Below are positions 42,561 through 50,748 of a stretch of DNA of 64,000 nt, piece by piece (positions within the stretch are counted from its first letter, which is position 1; every line of letters begins with the position of its first letter). Made by a program: the position numbers and the translations under genes. The DNA lies in assembly GCF_011059185.1 (NCBI RefSeq), contig NZ_JAALFE010000016.1, forward strand, positions 46,421-110,420, written 5' to 3'. This stretch comes from Paragemmobacter kunshanensis (lineage in GTDB: Bacteria > Pseudomonadota > Alphaproteobacteria > Rhodobacterales > Rhodobacteraceae). The notes under the pieces are model-generated. The model made no database searches, was not told where the DNA came from, and was given only the letters and a program-made list of their open reading frames with translations.

Positions 42561-44148
42561 ATGAACTCTGAATTCGACTACCTGCTGAAGCGTGCCGCGC
42601 GTGGCCTGATGAGCCGCCGTGAATTTGTCGGCCGCGCCTCGGCGCTGGGGATCTCGGCGACGATGGCGAATACGCTGCTTGCCTCGGTTGCAGGGGCGCA
42701 GGCGGTGAAGGGCGGCGTGATCAAGGCCGGTGTGTCGGGGGGGGGAATCCACCAACTCGCTCGACCCTGCGGTTGCCGCCTCCCCGGCGCCGTTCATGGT
42801 GAACATGCTCTGGGGCGAGATGCTGGTGATCGTGAACGAGAAGGGCGAAGTTGATCCGCGCATCGCCGAAGAAATCTCGTCCAACGCCGATGCGACGGAG
42901 TGGAAGTTCAAGATCCGGTCCGGCGTCGAATTCCATGATGGCAAGACGGTGACCGCCGAGGATGTGGTTGCCACGCTGAAGCGCCATACGGACGAGAAGG
43001 CGCAATCCGGCGCCTTGGGCATCGTCCAGGGCATTTCGGAAATGACCGCCGAAGGCGACATGGTCACCCTGAAGCTTGCATCCGCCAATGCCGACCTTCC
43101 CTTCCTGCTGGCCGATTATCACCTGCAGATCCAGCCGGGCGGCGGTTATGACAACCCGACGGCGGGTATCGGCGCCGGTCCCTACAAGGTGGTGTCCTTC
43201 GAGCCCGGCGTGCGCGCGGTGTTCGAACGCCACGCCAATTACTTCGACAGCTCGATCGGCCATGCCGACGGGGCAGAGATCCTGGTGATCAACGACAACA
43301 CCGCACGGACGGCGGCGCTGCAGTCGGGCCAGGTTCACATGATCAACCGGGTCGATCCGAAGATCGTGGAACTGCTGAAGGGTGTTCCGGGCGTCTCGAT
43401 CGAACGTGCGGCCGGTCGCGGGCACTATGTCTTCATCATGCATTGCGACAAGGCCCCCTTCGACAACAACGACCTGCGGATGGCGCTGAAATACGCGGTC
43501 AACCGTCAGGAGATGGTGGACAAGATCCTTGGCGGCTTCGGGTCGATCGGCAACGATTTCCCGATCAATGCGGCCTATCCCTATTTTGACGAGTCGATCC
43601 CGCAGCGCGAATTCGATCTGGCCAAGGCGGCGGAACATTACAAGGCTTCGGGCCATGATGGCAGCCCGATCATCCTGCAGACGGCCCCCGGTGCCTTCCC
43701 CGGTGCGGTCGAGGCGGCGCAGCTGTTCCAGCAGACCGCCGCGCAGGCGGGCATTCCGCTGGAAGTGAAGGTGGAACCCGATGACGGCTACTGGTCCGAC
43801 GTGTGGAACGTGCAGCCCTTCTGCGCGAGCTATTGGGGCGGGCGCCCGGTGCAGGATCAGATGTATTCCACCGCCTATGCCTCGACGGCTGACTGGAACG
43901 ACACGCGCTTCAAGAACGCCCGCTTCGACGAGCTTCTGGCGGCTGCGCGGGGCGAACTGGACGGCGACAAGCGCAAGAGCATGTATTCCGAAATGGCCAT
44001 GCTGGTGCGCGACGAAGGCGGCCTGATCTGCCCGATGTTCAACGAGTTCGTCGAAGCCCGCCGTGGCGAGGTGGGGGGCTGGATCGTCGATCCGAACCAC
44101 GAACTGATGAACGGGCGCGCGCTTGCCAAGTGCTGGCTGAGCGCGTGA
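42561..44148 (+). pseudogene. frameshifted peptide/opine ABC transporter substrate-binding protein
   Basis: Family 5 binding protein (SBP_bac_5), about 528 residues if intact. It starts at ATG 42561 with a Tat signal (SRREFVG at 18-24, then a hydrophobic stretch ending AGAQA). The frame breaks at a run of nine G (42737-42745): one G fewer restores KAGVSGGESTNSLDP and the rest of the protein to 44148 is intact, including KIRSGVEFHDGKTVTAEDV. So this is a +1 slip, from sequencing error, recent mutation or phase variation. First gene of the importer operon; GGGAGA precedes the start. Confidence 0.85.
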
Positions 44149-44164
44149 TCGGGGCCGGACCGAG

Positions 44165-45121
44165 GTGCATCCGATCCTGAAACTGGTGGCCCAGCGTCTT
44201 GCGCTGGGCCTGCTCCTGCTGCTTGCGGTTTCGCTGCTGATCTTTCTCGGCACCGAAGCGCTGCCCGGAGATGTGGCACAGGCGATCCTGGGGCAGTCGG
44301 CTACCCCGGAGGCCCTTGCCAACATGCGCGAGGCGCTGGGCCTGAACCAGCCCGCCTATGTGCGGTATTTCCAGTGGCTCGGCGGCATTCTGACCGGCGA
44401 TTTCGGAACGGCCCTGACAAATGGGCAGGATATCGGGCAGGCCATTGGCCAGCGCCTTGGCAATACGCTGTTCCTTGCGGCCTGTGCGGCGGCCATCTCT
44501 GTTCCGCTGGCAATCCTGCTGGGCCTTCTGGCCGCGCGCTATAATGGCCGGTGGCCGGACAAGGTGATTTCCGGGCTGACCCTGTCGACGATTTCGCTGC
44601 CCGAATTCGTGGCGGCCTATTTCGTGATCTTCCTGCTGACGCAGGTCTTTCCGATCTTTCAGCCCGTGGCCATGGTCTTTCCCGGCATGTCCTTCTGGGA
44701 GCGGTTGAATGCCGTGGCCCTGCCGGTGATCGTTCTGGTCCTTGTGGTGCTGGCGCATATGATGCGGATGACGCGGGCGGCGATCCTGAACGTGATGCAA
44801 TCGGCCTATATCGAAACGGCCGAGTTGAAGGGCCTGTCGCCGATGCGGGTGATCTGGCAGCACGCCTTTCCCAATGCCATCGCGCCCATCGTTTCCGTCG
44901 TCGTCCTGAACCTTGCCTATCTGGTGGTGGGGGTCGTCGTGGTGGAGGTGGTCTTCGGCTATAACGCGCTGGGGCAATACCTTGTGGACCATGTGGCCAA
45001 GCGCGACCTGCCGGTGGTGCAGGCGGTGGGGCTGATCTTTGCCGCCGTCTATATCGGGCTGAACATCCTTGCCGATGTGATCGCCATCATCGCCAATCCG
45101 CGTCTGAGGCACCCGAAATGA
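44165..45121 (+). CDS. dipeptide/oligopeptide ABC transporter permease (DppB type)
   Basis: A 318-residue inner-membrane permease with about six helices. N-terminal features are typical of DppB/OppB (LAVSLLIFLGTEALPGD), and the EAA loop reads ETAELKGLSPMRVIWQHAFPNA. The start is GTG 44165, in the sequence GAGGTG, 17 bases after the binding-protein stop. Overlaps the second permease by 4 bases (ATGA). Substrate is not predictable; family members take up peptides, opines, nickel or glycosides. Confidence 0.9.
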   Translation: MHPILKLVAQRLALGLLLLLAVSLLIFLGTEALPGDVAQAILGQSATPEALANMREALGLNQPAYVRYFQWLGGILTGDFGTALTNGQDIGQAIGQRLGNTLFLAACAAAISVPLAILLGLLAARYNGRWPDKVISGLTLSTISLPEFVAAYFVIFLLTQVFPIFQPVAMVFPGMSFWERLNAVALPVIVLVLVVLAHMMRMTRAAILNVMQSAYIETAELKGLSPMRVIWQHAFPNAIAPIVSVVVLNLAYLVVGVVVVEVVFGYNALGQYLVDHVAKRDLPVVQAVGLIFAAVYIGLNILADVIAIIANPRLRHPK

Positions 45122-45933
45122 AGATGCCCCTGTCCGCACTGATCGGCCTGATCCTGACGGGTGGCTTCCTGTTCTGTGCCGTCTTTGCCCAGTTCATCGC
45201 CCCGTATCCCGTTGATGCCGTCCTGGGCGGGGTGTGGGAGTCGCCGTCCGCGACCTACTGGCTTGGCACCGACACCATCGGCCGGGATATCCTGAGCCGG
45301 ATGATCTATGGCGGTCAGATCACCATTTTCGTGGCCCTGGCGGCTTCGCTGTTGTCCTTCGGGCTTGGATCCTTCCTCGGCTTTCTGGCCGCGGTTCGCG
45401 GGGGGTGGATCGACCAGGGGCTTAGCCGGATGGTGGATCTGGTCATGGCAATTCCGTCGCTGATCGTGGCGCTGGTCCTGCTTTCGGTGCTGCCGATCAA
45501 TCTGACGGTGCTGATCATCGTGATGGGCCTGCTGGATTCGACGCGTGTCTTCCGTCTGTCGCGCGCCGTCGCGATGGATATCGCCGTGATGGACTATGTC
45601 GAGGCGGCAAAGCTGCGGGGCGAGGGGCAGACCTGGATCATCTTCCGCGAGATCCTGCCCAATGCCCTGTCTCCTCTGGTGGCAGAGTTCGGGCTGCGGT
45701 TCATCTTTGCGGTGCTGTTCATTTCGACGCTGTCCTTCCTTGGTCTGGGCATCCAGCCGCCGCTGGCGGATTGGGGCGGGATGGTGAAAGAGAACAAGGA
45801 CGGGCTGATCTATGGCAAATCCGCCGCGCTGATGCCGGCGCTGGCCATCGCCTTGCTGGCGATTTCGGTGAACCTTGTGGCGGATTGGATCCTGTCGCGG
45901 ACGACGAGCCTGAAAGGGGGGCGCGGTGCCTGA
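45118..45933 (+). CDS. dipeptide/oligopeptide ABC transporter permease (DppC type)
   Basis: A 271-residue permease with an N-terminal helix followed by the LGTDTIGRDILSRMIYGG segment characteristic of DppC. The EAA loop reads YVEAAKLRGEGQTWIIFREILPNA. It pairs with the DppB-type subunit just upstream to form the membrane channel. ATG 45118 overlaps that stop; its own end overlaps the ATPase start by 8 bases. Confidence 0.9.
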   Translation: MKMPLSALIGLILTGGFLFCAVFAQFIAPYPVDAVLGGVWESPSATYWLGTDTIGRDILSRMIYGGQITIFVALAASLLSFGLGSFLGFLAAVRGGWIDQGLSRMVDLVMAIPSLIVALVLLSVLPINLTVLIIVMGLLDSTRVFRLSRAVAMDIAVMDYVEAAKLRGEGQTWIIFREILPNALSPLVAEFGLRFIFAVLFISTLSFLGLGIQPPLADWGGMVKENKDGLIYGKSAALMPALAIALLAISVNLVADWILSRTTSLKGGRGA

Positions 45934-47557
45934 TCTTCTGGAAATCCGCAATCTCCGGATCGAGGCGACATCCTATCCGCCGGGAGAGCCGCCGCGCGAC
46001 GTGGTGCTGGTCGATGATGTGTCGGTCAGCGTGGCAAAGGGCAAGGTGCTGGGTCTGATCGGGGAATCCGGGGCGGGGAAATCCACCATCGGTCTGTCGG
46101 CCATGGCCTTTGGCCGGGGTGGCGTGCGGCTGACGGGTGGCGAGATCGTGCTGAACGGGCGCGACATCCGGACAATGGGTGCAGCCGGTCTGCGGGCCCT
46201 GCGCGGGCGCGAGGTGACCTATGTCGCGCAATCCGCGGCAGCCGCCTTCAACCCGGCGAAGCGCCTTATGGAGCAGGTGATCGAAACCTCGCTCTCGCAC
46301 GGGTTGATGGGGCGGGCCGAGGCTGAGAAGCGCGCGGTCATGCTGTTCCGCAAGCTGGGCCTGCCTGACCCCGACAATTTCGGAAGCCGGTATCCGCATC
46401 AGGTATCCGGCGGGCAGTTGCAGCGCGCGATGACAGCGATGGCGCTGTGCCCGAAGCCGGATCTGGTGATCTTTGACGAGCCCACCACCGCGCTGGACGT
46501 GACGACGCAGATCGACGTCCTGGCCGCGATCAAGGAGGCCATCCGGGACACGGGGGTTGCGGCACTTTACATCACGCATGATCTGGCCGTGGTGGCGCAG
46601 GTGGCCGACGATATCCTTGTGCTGCGGCACGGGAAGAAGGTCGAATATGGCCCCGTTGCGCAGATCATCACCGATCCGCAAGAGGCCTATACCCGCGCGC
46701 TTGTTTCTGTCCGGTCCATCGACCATGCCGAAAAACCCGAAGCGCCGCCCGTCCTTTCGGTGCAGAACGTCACGGCACGCTATTCGGGCACCAATTTCGA
46801 CGTGCTGAAGAATGTCACGCTTGATCTGCCGGCAGGGCAGACCCTGGCCGTTGTGGGGGAAAGCGGATCGGGAAAATCGACGCTCGCGCGGGCCATTACC
46901 GGCCTGCTGCCGCCGTCTCAGGGGCGGATCACCTTTGCCGGACGTTCGCTTTCGGCCAATCTGCAAAGCCGTTCCCGGGATGATCTGCGCGAATTGCAGA
47001 TGATCTATCAGATGGCCGATACGGCGATGAACCCGCGTCAGACGGTTGGTACGATCATCGGGCGCCCGCTTGAGTTCTATTTCGGCCTTGGCGGCGAGGA
47101 GAAGCGCAAGCGCGTTCAGGAGTTGCTGGACGAGATCGAGATGGGCAAGGGCTTTATCGACCGCTACCCCGCCGAATTGTCAGGCGGGCAGAAGCAGCGC
47201 GTCTGCATTGCCCGCGCATTGGCGGCCAAGCCCAAGCTGATCATCTGCGACGAGGTGACCTCTGCCCTGGATCCGCTGGTGGCGGATGGCATCCTGAAAC
47301 TGTTGCTGGAACTGCAGGCCCGGGAACATGTGGCCTATCTGTTCATCACGCATGACCTGGCCACCGTGAAGGCAATCGCCGACAAGATCGCTGTCATGTA
47401 TCGTGGCAAGGTCGTCAGATACGGATCGAAGACCGATGTTCTGACCCCGCCTTTTGACGACTATACCGATCTTCTTCTGTCTTCCGTCCCTGAGATGGAG
47501 ATTGGCTGGCTGGAACAGGTTCTTGCCCATCGCAGGATGGAAAGCGCGGGGAACTGA
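45926..47557 (+). CDS. fused double ATP-binding subunit of the peptide-type ABC importer (DppD-DppF)
   Basis: A 543-residue fusion of two ABC ATPases. Domain 1 (about 5-265): Walker A GESGAGKSTIG, signature VSGGQLQRA, Walker B LVIFDEPTTALD. Domain 2 (about 275-535): GESGSGKSTLA, LSGGQKQR, LIICDEVTSALDP. All catalytic motifs are intact. Start is GTG 45926. Together with the two permeases it makes a complete importer apart from the frameshifted binding protein, which argues the system is or was recently functional. Confidence 0.92.
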   Translation: MPDLLEIRNLRIEATSYPPGEPPRDVVLVDDVSVSVAKGKVLGLIGESGAGKSTIGLSAMAFGRGGVRLTGGEIVLNGRDIRTMGAAGLRALRGREVTYVAQSAAAAFNPAKRLMEQVIETSLSHGLMGRAEAEKRAVMLFRKLGLPDPDNFGSRYPHQVSGGQLQRAMTAMALCPKPDLVIFDEPTTALDVTTQIDVLAAIKEAIRDTGVAALYITHDLAVVAQVADDILVLRHGKKVEYGPVAQIITDPQEAYTRALVSVRSIDHAEKPEAPPVLSVQNVTARYSGTNFDVLKNVTLDLPAGQTLAVVGESGSGKSTLARAITGLLPPSQGRITFAGRSLSANLQSRSRDDLRELQMIYQMADTAMNPRQTVGTIIGRPLEFYFGLGGEEKRKRVQELLDEIEMGKGFIDRYPAELSGGQKQRVCIARALAAKPKLIICDEVTSALDPLVADGILKLLLELQAREHVAYLFITHDLATVKAIADKIAVMYRGKVVRYGSKTDVLTPPFDDYTDLLLSSVPEMEIGWLEQVLAHRRMESAGN

Positions 47558-47639
47558 CGGCATTCCGGGTCGGCCGCCGGATCGCCCCGGCAGTGCAGAG
47601 GCAGACGGTCGCGCGATTGATTGCGCGGGCCTGCCTTGG

Positions 47640-48389
47640 CTAGGTGCTGTAATCGGGGGCCTCGTCATCCAGAATGGCGCGCAATTCGCGCAGATGCGCC
47701 TCGGCGAAGCCGGGATAGGCGGCCCATTCCAGTGCGGTCTTTTCGGCGATGGCATCGGGCAGGACGCGCAGGGGGCGGCCTGTCTGGAGCGCGCGGATAT
47801 AGGTCTCGGCCGCGCGTTCGAAATAGTAGAGGCGGTTGAACGTCTCGGCCACGCTGGGGCCGATGACGAGGACGCCGTGATTGCCCATGACCATGGCGAT
47901 GGTCTTCGGATCGGCAAGAAGGGTGGCGCAGCGGGTGCCTTCCTCTTCGAAGGCCATGCCGCCGTAATGGTCGTCGATCACGATGCGGTCGTGGAACATG
48001 GCGCTGTTCTGGTCGATGGCGGGAAGGCGGCTGTCGGCGAGGCTGGCCAGCACGGTGGCGTGGATGGAATGGACATGCATCACGCAGCGGGCATGGGGCA
48101 GGGCGCGGTGGATGGAGCCGTGGAGGCCCCAAGCCGTGGGATCGGGGGCATCGGGGCGGTCCATGGTGGCGGGATCGTTCGCGTCGATCTCGATCAGGGC
48201 GGAGGCGGTGATGCGGGCGAAGTGGCGGCCGTTGGGGTTGATGAGGAAGCGCGTGCCTTCGGGGGTGATGGCGAGGGAGAAGTGGTTCGCCACGGCCTCG
48301 TGCATGTTGAGGCGGGCGGTCCAGCGGAAGGCGGCGGCCATGTCGCAGCGTTCCTGCCAATGGGTAAGATTGGGGGTGGGGGCGTTCAT
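47640..48389 (-). CDS. class II aldolase/adducin family protein
   Basis: A 249-residue class II aldolase-fold protein. Zinc-ligand histidines appear in MHVHSIHATVL and in the later NHGVLVIG; the N-terminal NHFSLAITPEG replaces the usual GNxSxR sugar-phosphate loop. Members include fuculose-phosphate aldolase and many of unknown substrate. ATG 48389 overlaps the esterase stop (ATGA), so it is translated after the esterase from one message. The longer frame to 48914 lies antisense-shifted over the esterase and is not coding. Confidence 0.8.
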   Translation of the reverse strand: MNAPTPNLTHWQERCDMAAAFRWTARLNMHEAVANHFSLAITPEGTRFLINPNGRHFARITASALIEIDANDPATMDRPDAPDPTAWGLHGSIHRALPHARCVMHVHSIHATVLASLADSRLPAIDQNSAMFHDRIVIDDHYGGMAFEEEGTRCATLLADPKTIAMVMGNHGVLVIGPSVAETFNRLYYFERAAETYIRALQTGRPLRVLPDAIAEKTALEWAAYPGFAEAHLRELRAILDDEAPDYST

Positions 48390-49330
48390 CGGTGATCCTC
48401 TGATCCGGGCCAGGTGCCCTTGGCCATGGCGGAAAGCGTGCGGGTGATGCGGGCAAAGCTGGCGGCGGCGCGGGGGACGGTGGCGCGGGCGCGGAGGTAG
48501 CCGTGGACGAGGCCGGGTTCGGTGACGGCGCGGGCGGGGGTTCCGGCGGCGGTCAGGCGGGCGGCATAGGTGGTGGCATCGTCGGCGAGCGGGTCGCATT
48601 CGGCGGCGATGGCGAGGGTGGGGGGGAGGTTCGTGAAATCGCTGTCGGAGAGCGGGGCGAAGCTGGGATCGGGCGGCGGTTCGGGCGCGTCGCCATGGCG
48701 GATGCGGGCGTAGAACAGCACGTCGTCGCGGGTGAGCATGGGGGCCTGCGCATGGGTCAGGTAGGAGCCTGCGTCGCGGTTGCCGCCAAGGCCGGGATAG
48801 ATGAGGACCATGCCCGCGATGCCAAGGGCGCCTTTGCGGCCGATGGCTTGGGCCGTGGCGGCGGCGAGGGTGCCGCCCGCGCTGTCGCCCGCGAGGAGGA
48901 GGGGGGCCGCGCATTCGGCGGCGATGGCGCGGGTGGCGGCGAGGGCGTCGTGGAAGGCGGCGGGGTGGGGGTGTTCGGGGCAGAGGCGGTAATCGACCGA
49001 GACGACGGTCAGGCCGGTTGCGGCGCGGATCTCGGCGCAGACGTCGTCATGGCTGTGCAGGCCACCCACCACGAAGCCGCCGCCGTGGAAATAGACGACC
49101 GTGCCGCCCTGACCGGGATAAAGGCGGCAGGGGACGCCGCCGAAGGGGCGGTCTTCCGCCGTGATGCCGGGGGGATAGCCGCGATGGAAGGCGCGGCACA
49201 TGGCATCGTAGATCGCGCGTTGATCGGCGATGGAGAGGGTGGCGGTGTCGGGGGGATAGGCGGCCTCGGTCCTGCGGATGAAGTCCCAGGTCGGGGCGTC
49301 GATGAGGGTGGTGTAATCGGGGCTGTCCAT
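48386..49330 (-). CDS. alpha/beta hydrolase of the hormone-sensitive-lipase family
   Basis: A 314-residue esterase. The oxyanion motif HGGGF, nucleophile elbow GDSAGG, acid in ECDPLADD and histidine in GLVHGYLRA are all present, as in HSL/acetyl-hydrolase proteins. Substrates are probably short-chain esters. I chose ATG 49330 (MDSPDYTTLID); the frame opens to 49525 without homology. It is first in a two-gene minus-strand operon with the class II aldolase, convergent with the ABC importer. Confidence 0.83.
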   Translation of the reverse strand: MDSPDYTTLIDAPTWDFIRRTEAAYPPDTATLSIADQRAIYDAMCRAFHRGYPPGITAEDRPFGGVPCRLYPGQGGTVVYFHGGGFVVGGLHSHDDVCAEIRAATGLTVVSVDYRLCPEHPHPAAFHDALAATRAIAAECAAPLLLAGDSAGGTLAAATAQAIGRKGALGIAGMVLIYPGLGGNRDAGSYLTHAQAPMLTRDDVLFYARIRHGDAPEPPPDPSFAPLSDSDFTNLPPTLAIAAECDPLADDATTYAARLTAAGTPARAVTEPGLVHGYLRARATVPRAAASFARITRTLSAMAKGTWPGSEDHR

Positions 49331-49430
49331 GGCCCGATCTTGCGCCGTGACGGGCCTTCTGGCTAGCGGGTTCGCCGACCTGCGATGTCGCTGGCTGACC
49401 TTGCGGGCGAGAGCGCTTGCCCGAAATGCT

Positions 49431-49460
49431 ATGGGGCGCAACGGGTTGGTTGCGCCCCAT
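49431..49460. terminator. 11-bp hairpin downstream of the cold-shock gene
   Basis: ATGGGGCGCAA pairs perfectly with TTGCGCCCCAT across an 8-nt loop, 25 bases after the csp stop on the minus strand. No long U-tract. Confidence 0.55.
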
Positions 49461-49484
49461 GCGGGTTGTTCGTGATCCTTGGGA

Positions 49485-49691
49485 TCAGGCGAGTGCGAGG
49501 TTGGTCGCCGACTCGCGGCCGTCACGGCCGGCTTCGATGTCGAAGGTCACGGCCTGGCCGTCCTTCAGACCGCGAAGGCCTGCACGCTCCAGCGCGGTGA
49601 TGTGAACGAACACGTCCTTCTTGCCGCCTTCCGGGGCAATGAAGCCGTAGCCCTTGGTTTCATTGAACCATTTCACGGTGCCCTTGGCCAT
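49485..49691 (-). CDS. cold-shock protein (CspA family)
   Basis: A 68-residue single cold-shock domain. RNP-1 is visible as KGYGFI and RNP-2 as VFVH. These proteins bind single-stranded RNA and DNA and melt mRNA structure. ATG 49691 has AGGAGAC upstream. The upstream region is comparatively AT-rich and long, as expected for a csp leader RNA, but I could not define a cold box. It is a single-gene unit with its own downstream hairpin. Confidence 0.95.
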   Translation of the reverse strand: MAKGTVKWFNETKGYGFIAPEGGKKDVFVHITALERAGLRGLKDGQAVTFDIEAGRDGRESATNLALA

Positions 49692-49994
49692 CGTGAAGTC
49701 TCCTGTCTAGTCTGCCGCCCGCACTGTGCGGCGGCCTGGCCCCGTCAGCCTGGTCGATGCTGTGGCCGGAAAATCCGAAGACAGAAGTCGAGTAGAGTTA
49801 ACGTCGCAAATAGGGATATGGGGCCAAAAGGGCAGAAAATCAAGGAAATTGGGGTTAATTTGCGATGAAGGGCAGAGATTGGCCGGGGAACTGCCCATCA
49901 AATAAAACATTCAGTATATTGAATGTTTGAGGGAAAGGCGCTACATCCTTGCCATCGCGGCCCGGCGGTGGGCTGCCTGGATGGAGTGGAAGAC
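49692..49994. other. 303-base divergent intergenic region
   Basis: Holds the leader and promoter of the cold-shock gene (minus strand) and the SqrR-like operator at 49905-49928 before the DUF2892 gene. It is markedly more AT-rich than its surroundings. I see no additional gene. Confidence 0.6.
49905..49928. promoter_or_regulatory. SqrR/BigR-type operator (ATTC-N8-GAAT)
   Basis: AAACATTC and GAATGTTT form perfect 8-bp arms around AGTATATT. The inner ATTC-N8-GAAT is the pattern I recall for SqrR, the persulfide-responsive ArsR-type repressor of Rhodobacter capsulatus. It lies 67 bases before the DUF2892 start. Confidence 0.55.
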
Positions 49995-50195
49995 ATGACC
50001 CTTGACCGTGGCGTGATGGCCTTTGCCGGTGTGATGATCCTGATCAGCGTGCTGCTGACCAGCTTTGTTTCCCCTTATTTTCTGTGGTTTACCGTGTTCA
50101 TCGGGGTGAACCTGATCCAATCCGCGTTCACCGGCTTCTGCCCCGCCGCGATGGTGATGAAGAAGCTGGGCCTGCGTCCGGGCTGCGCGTTCTGA
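49995..50195 (+). CDS. DUF2892 / YgaP-type small membrane protein
   Basis: A 66-residue protein with two hydrophobic helices (about 8-25 and 29-45) followed by GFCPAAMVMKKLGLRPGCAF. This matches the DUF2892 family, the membrane part of the rhodanese YgaP, often found beside sulfide or persulfide metabolism genes. Two Cys (C49 and C64) flank the basic tail. ATG 49995 has GGAGTGGAAG upstream; the longer frame to 49923 is not needed. The SqrR-like dyad upstream fits sulfur-responsive control. Confidence 0.75.
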   Translation: MTLDRGVMAFAGVMILISVLLTSFVSPYFLWFTVFIGVNLIQSAFTGFCPAAMVMKKLGLRPGCAF

Positions 50196-50748
50196 TCCTT
50201 TCCGGCCCGGGCTGCGCGGACCCGCGCAATGGCCGGGCCGGACTGCCCGGACCGGGGCCAGGGCGAATTTGACCGTGCAACGCGCGGTGCAGATGCGCAG
50301 TGCAGCAGGCTGTGCATACGCAGAGCATACCAACAGAGAAAATCGACCGAAGGGCGGGGCAGGGCGCACCCGCCCTTTTGCTTGGCCCCTTCCGATGATC
50401 CGGCCCATGGCAACCCGATTGGCGGTGGTCAGGAGGTCCGTTTCGGACCCGGGCGGAGCGGTCGCGTAGCCACAGCCCCTTCCTGGAGGGCCGCTGCGGG
50501 CTGCAACCCGGGGGCGAGCCGGGGCTGCCTTGAATTTGCCACAGTGATTCGGAGTTCACAGCCGCAGATTGCGGCGGGCGGGGAAGAATATCGCCAGGAA
50601 AGAAACAATAGTTAACAGCCTAGCCGATCGTCCGCGTTAACACATCTTAAAGTATGTAATCATGGCCAGAATTTGACTTCTTTATGGCGGTTCGCCTAGC
50701 CCGGATGGGCAACCGGATGCATTCCGCATCCTTACAGACAGGTGAAAG
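50196..50748. other. 553-base intergenic region without a gene
   Basis: Contains TGCA array 3 at 50276-50331, then GC-rich sequence, then an AT-rich stretch (about 50530-50690) that probably carries the promoter of the coiled-coil protein. A small hairpin GGATGC/GCATCC lies at 50714-50730. I found no credible open frame on either strand. Confidence 0.6.
50276..50331 (+). repeat. TGCA array 3 (four to five units)
   Basis: TGCA cores begin at 50276, 50288, 50301 and 50313, with a degenerate AGCA at 50324: spacing 12, 13, 12, 11. It follows the DUF2892 stop by 80 bases in the sense direction. The segments GCGCAGTGCAGCAG and GGCTGTGCATACGC are shared with arrays 1 and 2 respectively, read in the direction of the upstream gene. 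Confidence 0.7.

Noticed and set aside
50637..50650. CtrA-like site (TTAA ... TTAA) upstream of the coiled-coil gene
   Set aside because: Spacing between the half-sites is 6 bases instead of 7, and the flanking consensus is poor.
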